From: CAYLNM01 sp964385045
Lineage (GTDB): Bacteria; Planctomycetota; Phycisphaerae; Phycisphaerales; SM1A02
Reading direction: 5' to 3'
Length of the DNA stretch: 64,000 nucleotides
Assembly: GCA_964385045.1 (NCBI GenBank)
Contig: CAYLNM010000001.1
Coordinates: forward strand, 1-64,000
How positions within the stretch are numbered: the first letter of the stretch is position 1; every line of letters begins with the position of its first letter. The position numbers and the translations under genes are program-made. Under the pieces are notes generated by a model that was not told the DNA's origin, ran no database searches, and worked only from the letters and a program-made list of their open reading frames with translations. Positions 34,305 through 42,622 of the stretch are shown here, piece by piece.

Positions 34305-35909
34305 ATGCCGACCGATGCTCCGCCCGCCGTCCGTTCGACGTCCGCGCGACCGAGTCGCCCGGCGGGGCCTCCGCGTCCGCCGCGCCGGCCGCGCCCCGTG
34401 CGTGCGCCCCGCCCGCGCTCTCGCCATCACGGCGCCGGCCTCCGCATCCGGACCCGCCGCCACCTCGTCCTCGGAGCCCTCGCGGTGCAGGCGGTGGTGC
34501 TCGTCGCCGGCTGGCTCGCGACCTTCGGCCTCGTCCGCGGGACCTTCGCAGACGCGATCGAGGACCGCATCGTGGCCCAGAACACCGAGCTCGCCGAGCG
34601 GGTGGCAGCCCTGCTCCCGGAGCTGCCCGAACGGGTGGCGTTCGGAGGCGACGACTGGGAGCGGGCCCAGCGGGTGATCGAGGGTCTCGACGAGCTGCCC
34701 GCGGGCGGCTTCGCGTGCATCATCGACGCCGACGGCCGGATCCTGTGCCATCCCGAGATCCGCCGCCGGCCGGAGCTTCTCGGGTCCGACCTCTCCGGCG
34801 AGATCCTCGAGCTGCCGGCCACGGCCGGGGTCGGCGTTGGGACCGAGGCCGACGACGCCCCCGCCCGGCGGCGCCGCCTCGCCGACCTCGGCGACGCCTC
34901 GGCCAGCGGCCGCATCGCCTTCGGCCCCGGCGACGTGCAGTTCGTCGCCACCCGCACGCTCGAGGACTCCCCCTACCGCCTGCTCGTCCACCAGCCGGTG
35001 GCCGGGCTCGTGCAGGCGGGCGAGGCCTCGACGCGGATCGTGCTCGTCGCCGCCGCCGGGTCCCTCGTGGCGGTGCTGGGGCTGGCCGGCGGCGGGCTTC
35101 TGATCCTCGTCCGCGGCTACGAGGGCGAGCTGGAGCACGTGAATCGGCGCCTGCAGGGCGAGATCGACGTCGCCCACGACATCCAGCAGGCGACCCTGCC
35201 GCGGACGCTGCCGGGGCTCGGCGAGCTCGAGCTGGCCGGCTGGAGCGAGGCCGCGGAGGAGACGGGCGGCGACACCTGGGACGTGATCCCGCTCGCGGAG
35301 CCGGGCCGCGACCCCCACGAGCCCTCGCCCGCGCTGCTGATGCTCGCGGACGCGACCGGCCACGGCGTGGGGCCGGCCCTGTCGGTCACCCAGCTCCGGG
35401 CCATGCTGCGGATCGCCGCCCGCACCGAGACCGACGTCGTCCGCATCGCGGAAATCGTCAACCGGCAGCTGCACGCCGACCTGCCCGGCTCCCGCTTCAT
35501 CACCGCGTGGATCGCCCGCGTCGATCCCGTCGGGGCCGCGCTGCAGACGATCTCGGCGGGGCAGGCTCCGATCCTCCGGTACGACGCGGCGACCGACCGG
35601 GTGACGATCGACGCCGCGGACACCTGGCCGCTCGGCGTGCTCGACGGCCTCGGGACCGTCACGGCGAACCTCCGGCGACTGGAGCCAGGGGACGTGCTCG
35701 TCGTGCCCTCCGACGGCCTCGTGGAGGCGCGGAACGCCCGGGGAGCGATGCTCGGGGACGAAGGACTCGCGGCCGCGCTCCTCGCGGCGGCCCGCGCCGG
35801 GCTCGACGCCGAGCAGATCCTCGACGGACTTCGGTCGGCGGTCGCGGCCCACGCCCACGGCCCCGCCGACGACGACCGCACCGCGATCGTCCTCCGCCGG
35901 CCCGCCTGA
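34305..35909 (+). CDS. membrane-bound SpoIIE/RsbU-type PP2C phosphatase
   Basis: The product has 534 residues. A Pro/Arg-rich cytoplasmic start, a membrane helix at about 53-75, an extracytoplasmic sensor region to about 240 and a second helix at 243-265 precede a short linker helix (EGELEHVNRRLQGEIDVAHDIQQATLP). The phosphatase domain at 310-530 shows GGDTWDV with the metal Asp, LMLADATGHGVGPAL and, near the end, VVPSDGLVEARN and DDDRTAIVL. These Mn-dependent Ser phosphatases act on anti-sigma-factor antagonists. No antagonist or anti-sigma gene is adjacent. The start at 34305 is a choice among several. Confidence 0.85.
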   Translation: MPTDAPPAVRSTSARPSRPAGPPRPPRRPRPVRAPRPRSRHHGAGLRIRTRRHLVLGALAVQAVVLVAGWLATFGLVRGTFADAIEDRIVAQNTELAERVAALLPELPERVAFGGDDWERAQRVIEGLDELPAGGFACIIDADGRILCHPEIRRRPELLGSDLSGEILELPATAGVGVGTEADDAPARRRRLADLGDASASGRIAFGPGDVQFVATRTLEDSPYRLLVHQPVAGLVQAGEASTRIVLVAAAGSLVAVLGLAGGGLLILVRGYEGELEHVNRRLQGEIDVAHDIQQATLPRTLPGLGELELAGWSEAAEETGGDTWDVIPLAEPGRDPHEPSPALLMLADATGHGVGPALSVTQLRAMLRIAARTETDVVRIAEIVNRQLHADLPGSRFITAWIARVDPVGAALQTISAGQAPILRYDAATDRVTIDAADTWPLGVLDGLGTVTANLRRLEPGDVLVVPSDGLVEARNARGAMLGDEGLAAALLAAARAGLDAEQILDGLRSAVAAHAHGPADDDRTAIVLRRPA

Positions 35910-35969
35910 CGGGAGGCGCCGTCCCGGGCCGGGCCCGTGATGAACCCGCATGCGCGACCACCGCGTTCT

Positions 35970-35998
35970 TTGACGGCCCTGCGCGGGCCCGGTAGCAT
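35970..35998 (+). promoter_or_regulatory. sigma70-type promoter of the glycan operon
   Basis: TTGACG at 35970-35975 and TAGCAT at 35993-35998 are separated by exactly 17 bases. This is the best-formed promoter in the window and lies about 170 bases before the first gene of the long plus-strand glycan run. Confidence 0.7.
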
Positions 35999-36017
35999 CT
36001 GCCCGCGCTGGCGGGAA

Positions 36018-36086
36018 GGGGCGTCCACTCGGACGGCTGGGGCCGTCCGGCAGCGCCCCGAGGCTCGACTCCCGGTCCGTCGGACC
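36018..36086 (+). promoter_or_regulatory. structured leader RNA hairpins
   Basis: Downstream of the promoter lies an 8-bp stem CGGACGGC/GCCGTCCG with a TGGG loop (36030-36049). It is enclosed by an outer stem GGGGCG/CGCCCC (36018-36023 with 36054-36059) and followed by a GGTCC/GGACC hairpin (36074-36086). No known riboswitch is recognised. An attenuator or RNA stabiliser is possible. Confidence 0.4.
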
Positions 36087-36166
36087 GTCGATCGCCGGGC
36101 GCCGAAGACCTCGAGCCGCCGCTTTTGACCACCGGACCCGTCGCCGGCCCGGTGCGGGGAGATCAC

Positions 36167-37270
36167 GTGAGCCAGCACGCAACGCGGGTCGCCGTCCTCG
36201 GATGCGGCGGGTGGGGCCGCAACATCACTCGATCCCTGGCCGCACTGGGCAACCTCGCGGCGGTGGTGGACCCGAGCGAGGCGGGCCGAGCCAACGCCGC
36301 CTCGATCGCCCCCGACGTCCCGGTGCGATCGCTGGAGGACGTGCTCGCCGACGAGGCCATCCGCGGCGTCATGATCGCCACGCCGGCCGAGACGCACTTC
36401 GAGCTCGCCATGCAGGCGATGCGGGCGGGCAAGGACGTCTTCGTCGAGAAGCCGATGACGATCCGGCTCGACGACTCGCGGGCCCTCGTGGACACGGCCG
36501 ACGCCCTCGGCCGGATCCTCATGGTGGGCCACCTGCTCGAGTACCACCCCGCGATCCTGACCCTCGCGCAGCTGATCGACGACGGCGTCCTCGGCCAGGT
36601 CCGGTACGTCTCCTCGAACCGGCTCAACCTCGGCAAGGTGCGCATCGCCGAGAACGCCCTCTGGTCCTTCGCCCCGCACGACATCGCGGTGATCCTGCGA
36701 CTCGTGGGCCAGGCGCCCTTCCAGGTCGTGGCCACCGGCGGCTGCTACCTCACGCCGAACATCGCCGACACCACCGTCACCCAGCTGCTCTTCGACAACG
36801 GGGTCCGCTCCCACGTGTACGTGTCGTGGCTGCACCCCTTCAAGGAGCAGAAGCTGGTGGTGGTGGGCTCGGAGAAGATGGCGAGCTTCTGCGACGTCTC
36901 GAAGGAGCTGCTGCTCTACGACCAGCGGGTCGAGTGGCGCGAGGGACAGCCCGTGCCTCACCGCGGCGAGGGCGAACGGGTCGAGTTCCCCGCCGACGAG
37001 CCGCTCAAGGCCGAGTGCCGTCACTTCGTCGAGTGCATCGAGACTCGTCGCACGCCCCGCACCTGCGGCCGCGAGGGCCTGCGGGTGCTCCAGATCCTGC
37101 ACGCGGCCCAGCGATCGCTCGTCACCAACGGCACCCCGGTCGCGCTCGACGTGGCGACCGCCCCGCGCCCGCTCGCGGGCTCCACGGTGGTGGAGACGAT
37201 GTCCGAGCCGGCCGTCGCCGCCACCAACGGCGACGGTCATGGGAACGGTCATGCCCGGATCCGGTCCTGA
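36167..37270 (+). CDS. Gfo/Idh/MocA-family nucleotide-sugar dehydrogenase (WlbA/WbpB-like)
   Basis: The product has 367 residues. The NAD-binding motif VLGCGGWGRN is at the start, VFVEKPM with the conserved EKP Lys lies near 100, and a C-terminal beta-sheet domain follows. Together with the next two genes it reproduces the WbpB-WbpD-WbpE set, in which this enzyme oxidises C3 of UDP-GlcNAcA (or UDP-GlcNAc). GTG 36167 is preceded by GGGGAG; a TTG at 36125 is less likely. The last 25 residues are a low-complexity Asn/Gly/His tail overlapping the next gene by 20 bases. It is the first gene after the promoter at 35970. Confidence 0.85.
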   Translation: MSQHATRVAVLGCGGWGRNITRSLAALGNLAAVVDPSEAGRANAASIAPDVPVRSLEDVLADEAIRGVMIATPAETHFELAMQAMRAGKDVFVEKPMTIRLDDSRALVDTADALGRILMVGHLLEYHPAILTLAQLIDDGVLGQVRYVSSNRLNLGKVRIAENALWSFAPHDIAVILRLVGQAPFQVVATGGCYLTPNIADTTVTQLLFDNGVRSHVYVSWLHPFKEQKLVVVGSEKMASFCDVSKELLLYDQRVEWREGQPVPHRGEGERVEFPADEPLKAECRHFVECIETRRTPRTCGREGLRVLQILHAAQRSLVTNGTPVALDVATAPRPLAGSTVVETMSEPAVAATNGDGHGNGHARIRS

Positions 37271-37907
37271 CCGCTTTCCGGGGGTCCGCATCCACGAGTC
37301 GGCGTACGTCGACGAGCCCTGCGAGATCGGCGCCGGCACGTCGATCTGGCACTTCACGCACGTGATGCCCCGCGCCCGGATCGGGCGGAACTGCAACGTC
37401 GGGCAGAACGTCGTGGTGTCGCCGGACGTGGTGATCGGCGACGGCTGCAAGGTGCAGAACAACGTCTCGATCTACACCGGCGTCGAGCTCGAGGACTACG
37501 TCTTCTGCGGTCCGTCGATGGTCTTCACCAACGTGCAGACGCCGCGGTGCGAGATCAACCGCCGCCGCGAGTACGCCCGGACGCTGGTGAAGCGGGGGGC
37601 GAGCCTCGGGGCCAACTGCACGATCGTCTGCGGCCACGACGTCGGCCGGTACGCCTTCGTGGCGGCCGGGGCGACGGTCGTGCGCGACGTGCCGGACTAC
37701 GCTCTCATGGCGGGAGTCCCGGCCCGCCGCATCGCGTGGGCCTGCCGCTGCGGGGCCACGCTGCCCGAGTCCCGGCCGCGGCCGGTGGCCGAGACGGCCG
37801 GGGCCACCCGCGAGCTGACGTGCGCCGCCTGCGGCAACGTCTACGAGGAATCGACCATCGAGGGGGGCGTGACGCTGCGCCCGATCAGCGAGAAGGACCT
37901 GCCATGA
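37251..37907 (+). CDS. hexapeptide-repeat sugar N-acetyltransferase (WbpD/WlbB-like) with zinc-ribbon tail
   Basis: The product has 218 residues. Hexapeptide turns of a left-handed beta-helix run from about 15 to 150 (IGAGTSIWHFTHV, IGRNCNVGQNVVV, IGDGCKVQNNVSIY, LGANCTIVCGHDVG), and GVPARRIAWAC closes the fold. Family members acetylate the 3-amino group of UDP-2-acetamido-3-amino sugars with acetyl-CoA. After it come two Cys pairs, CRC and CAAC, resembling a small zinc ribbon; this tail is seen in some members. ATG 37251 has GGGA upstream; ATG 37239 is an alternative. Its stop overlaps the next ATG. Confidence 0.88.
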   Translation: MPGSGPDRFPGVRIHESAYVDEPCEIGAGTSIWHFTHVMPRARIGRNCNVGQNVVVSPDVVIGDGCKVQNNVSIYTGVELEDYVFCGPSMVFTNVQTPRCEINRRREYARTLVKRGASLGANCTIVCGHDVGRYAFVAAGATVVRDVPDYALMAGVPARRIAWACRCGATLPESRPRPVAETAGATRELTCAACGNVYEESTIEGGVTLRPISEKDLP

Positions 37908-39148
37908 CGACCGACGTGAACGTTCCCCTGCTCGACCTCAAGGCCCAGTACGACACGCTCCGCGAGGAGATCGAGCCGGTCGTCCGCGAGGTCGTCGAGA
38001 GCCAGTGGTTCATCATGGGCCCCAAGGTCAAGGGCCTCGAGGAGGACATCGCCCGGTACGTCGGCGTGCAGCACGCCGTGGGCTGCGCCTCGGGCACCGA
38101 CGCCATCCTCGTCGCCCTCATGGCCCTGGGCATCGGCCCGAAGGACCAGGTCATCTGCCCGTCGTACACCTTCTTCGCCACCGGCGGCTCGATCCACCGG
38201 CTCGGGGCGACGCCGGTGTTCGCCGACATCGACCCCGTCACCTACCAGATGGACGTCGACCACGTCCGCGAGCTCGCGAAGTCGTGCCCGCGGCTCAAGG
38301 CGATCATGCCGGTCCACCTCTTCGGCATGGCGGCGGACATGGACGCGTACGTCGAGCTCGGCCGCGAGCTCGGGGTCCCGGTCGTCGAGGACGCGGCCCA
38401 GGCGATCGGCACGAAGGACGCCACCGGCGCGATGGCCGGCAGCCGCGGCGCGATCGGCTGCTTCTCGTTCTTCCCGAGCAAGAACCTCGGCGGCTTCGGC
38501 GATGGCGGCATCGTCACCACGAACTGCCCCGGCCTCGCCGAGACCATGGGCATCCTGCGCGTGCACGGCGGCAAGCCGAAGTACTACCACCGCACCGTGG
38601 GCATGAACAGCCGCCTCGACGCGCTGCAGGCCGCGGTGCTGCAGGTGAAGCTGCGCCACCTCGAGTCGTGGCACGAGGGCCGCATCGCCAACGCCGACTT
38701 CTACGACGCCGCCCTCGCCGAGCACGGCGCCCGCACGAGCGAGGTCCCGGTCGACGCGGGCGGCCTGCCGATCCGCACTCCGTGGCGCCCGGCGGCCCCC
38801 GCGCGGCACATCTTCAACCAGTACGTGGTCCGCGTGCCGGCGGCGATCCGCGACGACGTGCGGAACGACCTCCGGGCCGCCAACGTCGGCAACGAGGTCT
38901 ACTACCCCGTGCCGCTGCACCTGCAGGAGTGCTTCGAGGACCTCGGCCACGCCCGCGGCTCGCTGCCGCACTCCGAGCGGGCGGCGGACGAGACGATCGC
39001 GATCCCGATCTACCCGGAGCTCACCGAGGAGCAGAAGCGGCACGTGGTCGAGACGCTGGTGGCGTCGGTGAAGACCCGGACGGGCGAGGCCGGGGGGGCG
39101 GCCCCGACGGCCTCGGCGCCGGCGGCGGCCACTGCGGGCGCGGGCTGA
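37904..39148 (+). CDS. DegT/DnrJ/EryC1 PLP-dependent sugar aminotransferase (WbpE/WlbC-like)
   Basis: The product has 414 residues. NVPLLDLKAQY opens the protein, GCASGTDAILVALMALGIGP lies near 65, the PLP-phosphate and Asp region VVEDAAQAIG near 163, and the Schiff-base Lys is in FFPSKNLGGFGDGG near 193. C-terminal motifs HIFNQYVVRVP and VYYPVPLHLQE are typical. It should transfer an amino group from glutamate to the 3-keto sugar made by the Gfo/Idh enzyme. It begins with ATGA overlapping the acetyltransferase stop. The last 30 residues are Ala/Gly-rich. Confidence 0.92.
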   Translation: MTTDVNVPLLDLKAQYDTLREEIEPVVREVVESQWFIMGPKVKGLEEDIARYVGVQHAVGCASGTDAILVALMALGIGPKDQVICPSYTFFATGGSIHRLGATPVFADIDPVTYQMDVDHVRELAKSCPRLKAIMPVHLFGMAADMDAYVELGRELGVPVVEDAAQAIGTKDATGAMAGSRGAIGCFSFFPSKNLGGFGDGGIVTTNCPGLAETMGILRVHGGKPKYYHRTVGMNSRLDALQAAVLQVKLRHLESWHEGRIANADFYDAALAEHGARTSEVPVDAGGLPIRTPWRPAAPARHIFNQYVVRVPAAIRDDVRNDLRAANVGNEVYYPVPLHLQECFEDLGHARGSLPHSERAADETIAIPIYPELTEEQKRHVVETLVASVKTRTGEAGGAAPTASAPAAATAGAG

Positions 39149-39158
39149 CCCGGGGCCC

Positions 39159-40577
39159 GTGCCCCCGGCACTCGGACGGGCCGCGGTGCGGGTCCTGCTG
39201 CTGAACGACTACCGCGCCGGCGGTGGCGCCGAGGTGGTGGTGGACGACGAGGCCCGGCTCCTGCGGGAGGCGGGCCACGTCGTTCGCGTGCTCAGCGGGG
39301 ACGACGAGGCGGTGGGCGGGCCACCCGGCCCGATCGGCTACCTCCACAACCGTCGGGCGTGCCGGGCGGTGCGGGCGGCGATCGGGGAATTCGACCCGGA
39401 CGTCGTGCACGCCCACAACGTCTACCACGTGCTCTCGCCCGCGGTGCTTGGCACGGTCGCGGCGGTCCGCGACGCCTCGGAGGCGGCCGGACGCGGTCGG
39501 CGGCCGCGGCTCGTCATGACCGCCCACGACTTCCACCTCGTCTGCCCCAACAGCGGCTGCTGCTCGTTCCCCGGAGGCGAGCGCCGGATCGAGGACCCCG
39601 CGCGGTGGCGACGGTGGACGCCCCCGGTGGCGCTGTCGGCGATGCGGACCCGGTGGGATGACCGGGCCCGCTGGCGCTCGTGGGCCAAGCTGCTGCAGCA
39701 CGCGTGGTGCCACCGGCTGCGCCGCCTGCGGGCCCTCCCCGACGCGGTCGCCTGCCCGGGCGATGCCGCCGCGCGGCGCCTGGCGGCGGGCGGGGTGGAG
39801 GCCCGCGTCCTGCCGAATCCGTTCGTCGTGCCGTCCCCGGCGACGGACGCGCCGCTTCGGGCGGAGGCCGCGGACGCGCCGCCTCCGACGGGCGCAGCAA
39901 CGGACGAGCACGAGCGCGGGTTCGTGTTCGCGGGCCGCCTCGAGCCGGAGAAGGGCCTCCTCGAGCTCCTGCGGATCTGGCCGGCGGACGCGGCGCTCGC
40001 GGTCCTTGGAGACGGCTCGAGCCGGCCCGCGGCCGAGGCGGTCGTCCGCGAGCGCGGCCTCGGCGGTCGGGTGCGGCTCCACGGGCGCCGACCGCGAGCG
40101 GCGGTGCTGGCGGCGATCCGCGGCGGCCGTGGCCTGGTGATGGCCTCGCGATGGCCGGAGGTCGCCCCGATGGTCCTGCTCGAGGCGATCGCCGCCGGGA
40201 CTCCGATCGTCGTCCCCGACCTCGGGGGCATGGCCGAGGTCGTGACGCGCACCCGGGCCGGCCGCACCTTCGAGCTCGACGACGCGGAGAGCCTGGCGCG
40301 GGCGGTCGCGGCGGTGAGCTCGATGCGGGTCGATCCGAGTGATCCGCTGATCCGCGACTATCTCGCCGCCCGGACGGAGACCGCCCACCGTGACCGACTG
40401 CTCGCGCTGTACGGCGAGCCCACCACCGGGCCGCCCGGGGTTCCGGGGGGCGGCCCGGACCAAGGTCGTGGGCGACCGATCGGCACGGGACCGCGTGGGG
40501 ACTCCGCCGAGACGGCCGCCCGTCCGGCCGCGCCACGAAGCCGCGCCGCGGCGGCGGATCGTCGGCGAAGAGGATGA
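39159..40577 (+). CDS. glycosyltransferase family 4-like, GT-B fold
   Basis: The product has 472 residues. VRVLLLNDYRAGGGAEVVV opens the N-terminal Rossmann half with the Gly-rich acceptor loop. VVHAHN lies near 86 and TAHDFHLVCPN near 122. The C-terminal half has FVFAGRLEPEKGLLELL near 255 and the donor-binding EVAPMVLLEAIAAGTPIVV near 337. A low-complexity tail of about 50 residues follows residue 420. GTG 39159 lies ten bases after the DegT stop; GTG 39186 (start of VRVLLL) is an alternative. It probably adds one sugar of the glycan made by this locus. Confidence 0.85.
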   Translation: MPPALGRAAVRVLLLNDYRAGGGAEVVVDDEARLLREAGHVVRVLSGDDEAVGGPPGPIGYLHNRRACRAVRAAIGEFDPDVVHAHNVYHVLSPAVLGTVAAVRDASEAAGRGRRPRLVMTAHDFHLVCPNSGCCSFPGGERRIEDPARWRRWTPPVALSAMRTRWDDRARWRSWAKLLQHAWCHRLRRLRALPDAVACPGDAAARRLAAGGVEARVLPNPFVVPSPATDAPLRAEAADAPPPTGAATDEHERGFVFAGRLEPEKGLLELLRIWPADAALAVLGDGSSRPAAEAVVRERGLGGRVRLHGRRPRAAVLAAIRGGRGLVMASRWPEVAPMVLLEAIAAGTPIVVPDLGGMAEVVTRTRAGRTFELDDAESLARAVAAVSSMRVDPSDPLIRDYLAARTETAHRDRLLALYGEPTTGPPGVPGGGPDQGRGRPIGTGPRGDSAETAARPAAPRSRAAAADRRRRG

Positions 40578-41010
40578 TCTCCCGCAGCGTCGCGGGACGA
40601 CCGATGCGATCGCGTCCCGCCGCGCGGTCGAGCGCGCGGCGATGTCGAGGCTCGAAGCGTCGGCGCTCGGCGTTCGCATCCCCGGGTCCGACGCCGATGC
40701 CAGGCGGCGCACGATCGAAGGCACCGGCCACGTCCGTCCACTGCCACTCGACGGGGCGACCACTCGAGGCCCCCCGGTCGCCGGCGGGCGGCGGCGGCGG
40801 CGGCCGACGGGCGACCTGCCGACGCGCGGCACGACGCGTCCGGCCACCGGCACGAGCGAGCGCCAAGGCCGGCGAGCCGCCGCGGTCCTCGCCGAGCGGC
40901 ACGGCCGGACGATGCGAGGCGCGGTCCGCGGATGGGGTGCCGGCGCGCCCACCCGGTCACCCCTCCGTAGACTGACGCCGTCAGCCCGTCCGGGACCGGC
41001 CATTCTCCAC
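40578..41010. other. 433-bp gap without a supported gene
   Basis: The frames here are open but give Arg/Pro/Ala-rich peptides without similarity, as expected from noncoding GC-rich DNA. A TAGACT box at 40968-40973, 37 bases before the next start, may be an internal promoter. No repeat or known RNA is seen. Confidence 0.5.
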
Positions 41011-42582
41011 GTGCGCATCTGCCTCGTCAGTCCGATCTTCCCGCCGTATCCGCCCCCGGCGTCGCTGCGGACGCACAGCTTCGCGGCCACGTGGGCCGAC
41101 TTCGGCCACGAGGTGACCGTCGTCACCACCCGGAAGCCCGCCAAGCATCGCCTCATGCCGCTGCCGTGCCCGGGCGCGACGGTGATCGAGGTGCCGTACC
41201 GGATCCCAGCGGTGCTCCGCTGGGCTCGCCACCACCATGACGCGGGGCACCCCCCTCCCGACGCGCCCGAGATCGGCTCCGACGGCGACGCGGACCGGAC
41301 GCTCCCGAGGAACGGCATCAGCCCCGAGCCCCGCGTCTCGGGCGGTGCGGTGCCCCGCGAGGACGTCGACGCGTCGCCGAGGCCGGTCGGTTGCCGCTGC
41401 AGCCGAGACGGCCTGGTCGGCGGCTTCCGGGAGCTCCGACGCCGGACCGGCATCTACGGCGGCATGCGCATGCCCGACCTGACCGACCACTGGGTCCGCG
41501 GCGCGATCCGAGCGGCCCGCGCACGAGGCCCGTACGACGTGGTCGTGAGCAGCAGTGGCCCCTACACCGCCCACCGCGTCGCCGAGGCGTTGCGGACGGG
41601 CGGGGACGCATCGCTCTGGATCGGGGACTACCGCGATCTCTGGACCAGCCACCCAGCCTTCCGCGGCCTGCCGCCCTTCTGCTGGCGGGAGCGGCAGCTC
41701 GAGCGACGCTGGCTGCGGACCATGGATCTCGTGACCACGGTGAGCGAGGGCCTGGCCGCGGACCTCCGCCCACGGGCGAAGGGGCCGGTCCACGTCGTGC
41801 CCAACGGCGTCGATCCCGAGCGGCTGCGGAGCATCGACCCCGCCCCGATCTTCCCCGCCGACGGGTGGGCGCGCATCATCTACACCGGCACGGTGTATCC
41901 GCCGCACCAGGACATGACCCCGCTGCTCGCCGCGCTGGCTCGACTGCGCGGCGAGGGGGCGAACGTGCCGCGACTGGTCGTCGCCGGACACGAGACCGAG
42001 CCTTGGCGAGCGGCCGCGGCCCGGCACGGAGTCACGGATCTCCTCGAGCTCCACGGGTGGGTGGATCACGGCACGAGCATGCGGATGCAGCGGGACGCCG
42101 ACGCCCTCGTGATCCTCGACTGGGATGATCCCGCCCGCGGCATGCTGACGTCCAAGATCTTCGAGTACGTCGTCGCCGGTCCTCCGGTCCTCGTGATCGG
42201 CGGCTGCGGGACCGACGCGAGCCCGATCGTGCGATTCCTGCACGAGGCGGGCCGTGATCCGCGCCCGGGCCGCGACGTCGCGTCGGTCGCCGCGAACCTC
42301 CGTGAGATCGTGATGGACGCGGCCCGCAGGAATACCCCCGACGAGTCGCCTCCGAGCTCGGTCCCGAGCGGCGCCGCGGCGACCGAGCCCGCGCCCGGCA
42401 CGCCCTCCACCCGCGCCCCCGAGCCCGGCTCCTCCCGCGGCCACCGGTCCGCGCGGGGGACGAGCCGTACCGCTCCGCACGCGGACTCGCCGGCGTCGAT
42501 GGTCACGCGTCTCGCCCGCTCGCGACAGGCCACGTCGATGCTTCGGCTCCTCGAGACCGCCATGTCCGAACCGGGCCGATGA
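41011..42582 (+). CDS. glycosyltransferase family 4-like with disordered insert
   Basis: The product has 523 residues. VRICLVSPIFPPYPPPASLR is a typical GT4 start. After VVTTRKP, an insert of about 65 residues (about 75-140) rich in Pro, Asp, His and Arg interrupts the N-terminal domain. The fold resumes with YDVVVSSSGPYTAHRVA, LWIGDYRDLW and VVPNGVDPERL. The C-terminal half has IIYTGTVYPPHQDM, LELHGWVDHG and TSKIFEYVVAGPPVLVIG. A low-complexity Pro/Ser/Arg tail of about 75 residues ends the protein. GTG 41011 is the start. It is a likely nucleotide-sugar dependent transferase. Confidence 0.82.
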   Translation: MRICLVSPIFPPYPPPASLRTHSFAATWADFGHEVTVVTTRKPAKHRLMPLPCPGATVIEVPYRIPAVLRWARHHHDAGHPPPDAPEIGSDGDADRTLPRNGISPEPRVSGGAVPREDVDASPRPVGCRCSRDGLVGGFRELRRRTGIYGGMRMPDLTDHWVRGAIRAARARGPYDVVVSSSGPYTAHRVAEALRTGGDASLWIGDYRDLWTSHPAFRGLPPFCWRERQLERRWLRTMDLVTTVSEGLAADLRPRAKGPVHVVPNGVDPERLRSIDPAPIFPADGWARIIYTGTVYPPHQDMTPLLAALARLRGEGANVPRLVVAGHETEPWRAAAARHGVTDLLELHGWVDHGTSMRMQRDADALVILDWDDPARGMLTSKIFEYVVAGPPVLVIGGCGTDASPIVRFLHEAGRDPRPGRDVASVAANLREIVMDAARRNTPDESPPSSVPSGAAATEPAPGTPSTRAPEPGSSRGHRSARGTSRTAPHADSPASMVTRLARSRQATSMLRLLETAMSEPGR

Positions 42583-42622
42583 GCAGCCCGAGCTCCGCGC
42601 CCGCCGCCGGGGCCTCGGCCCC

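Noticed and set aside
40574..40975. An Arg/Ser-rich frame between two glycosyltransferase genes
   Set aside because: Composition is that of noncoding GC-rich DNA, no ribosome site, and no recognisable segments.
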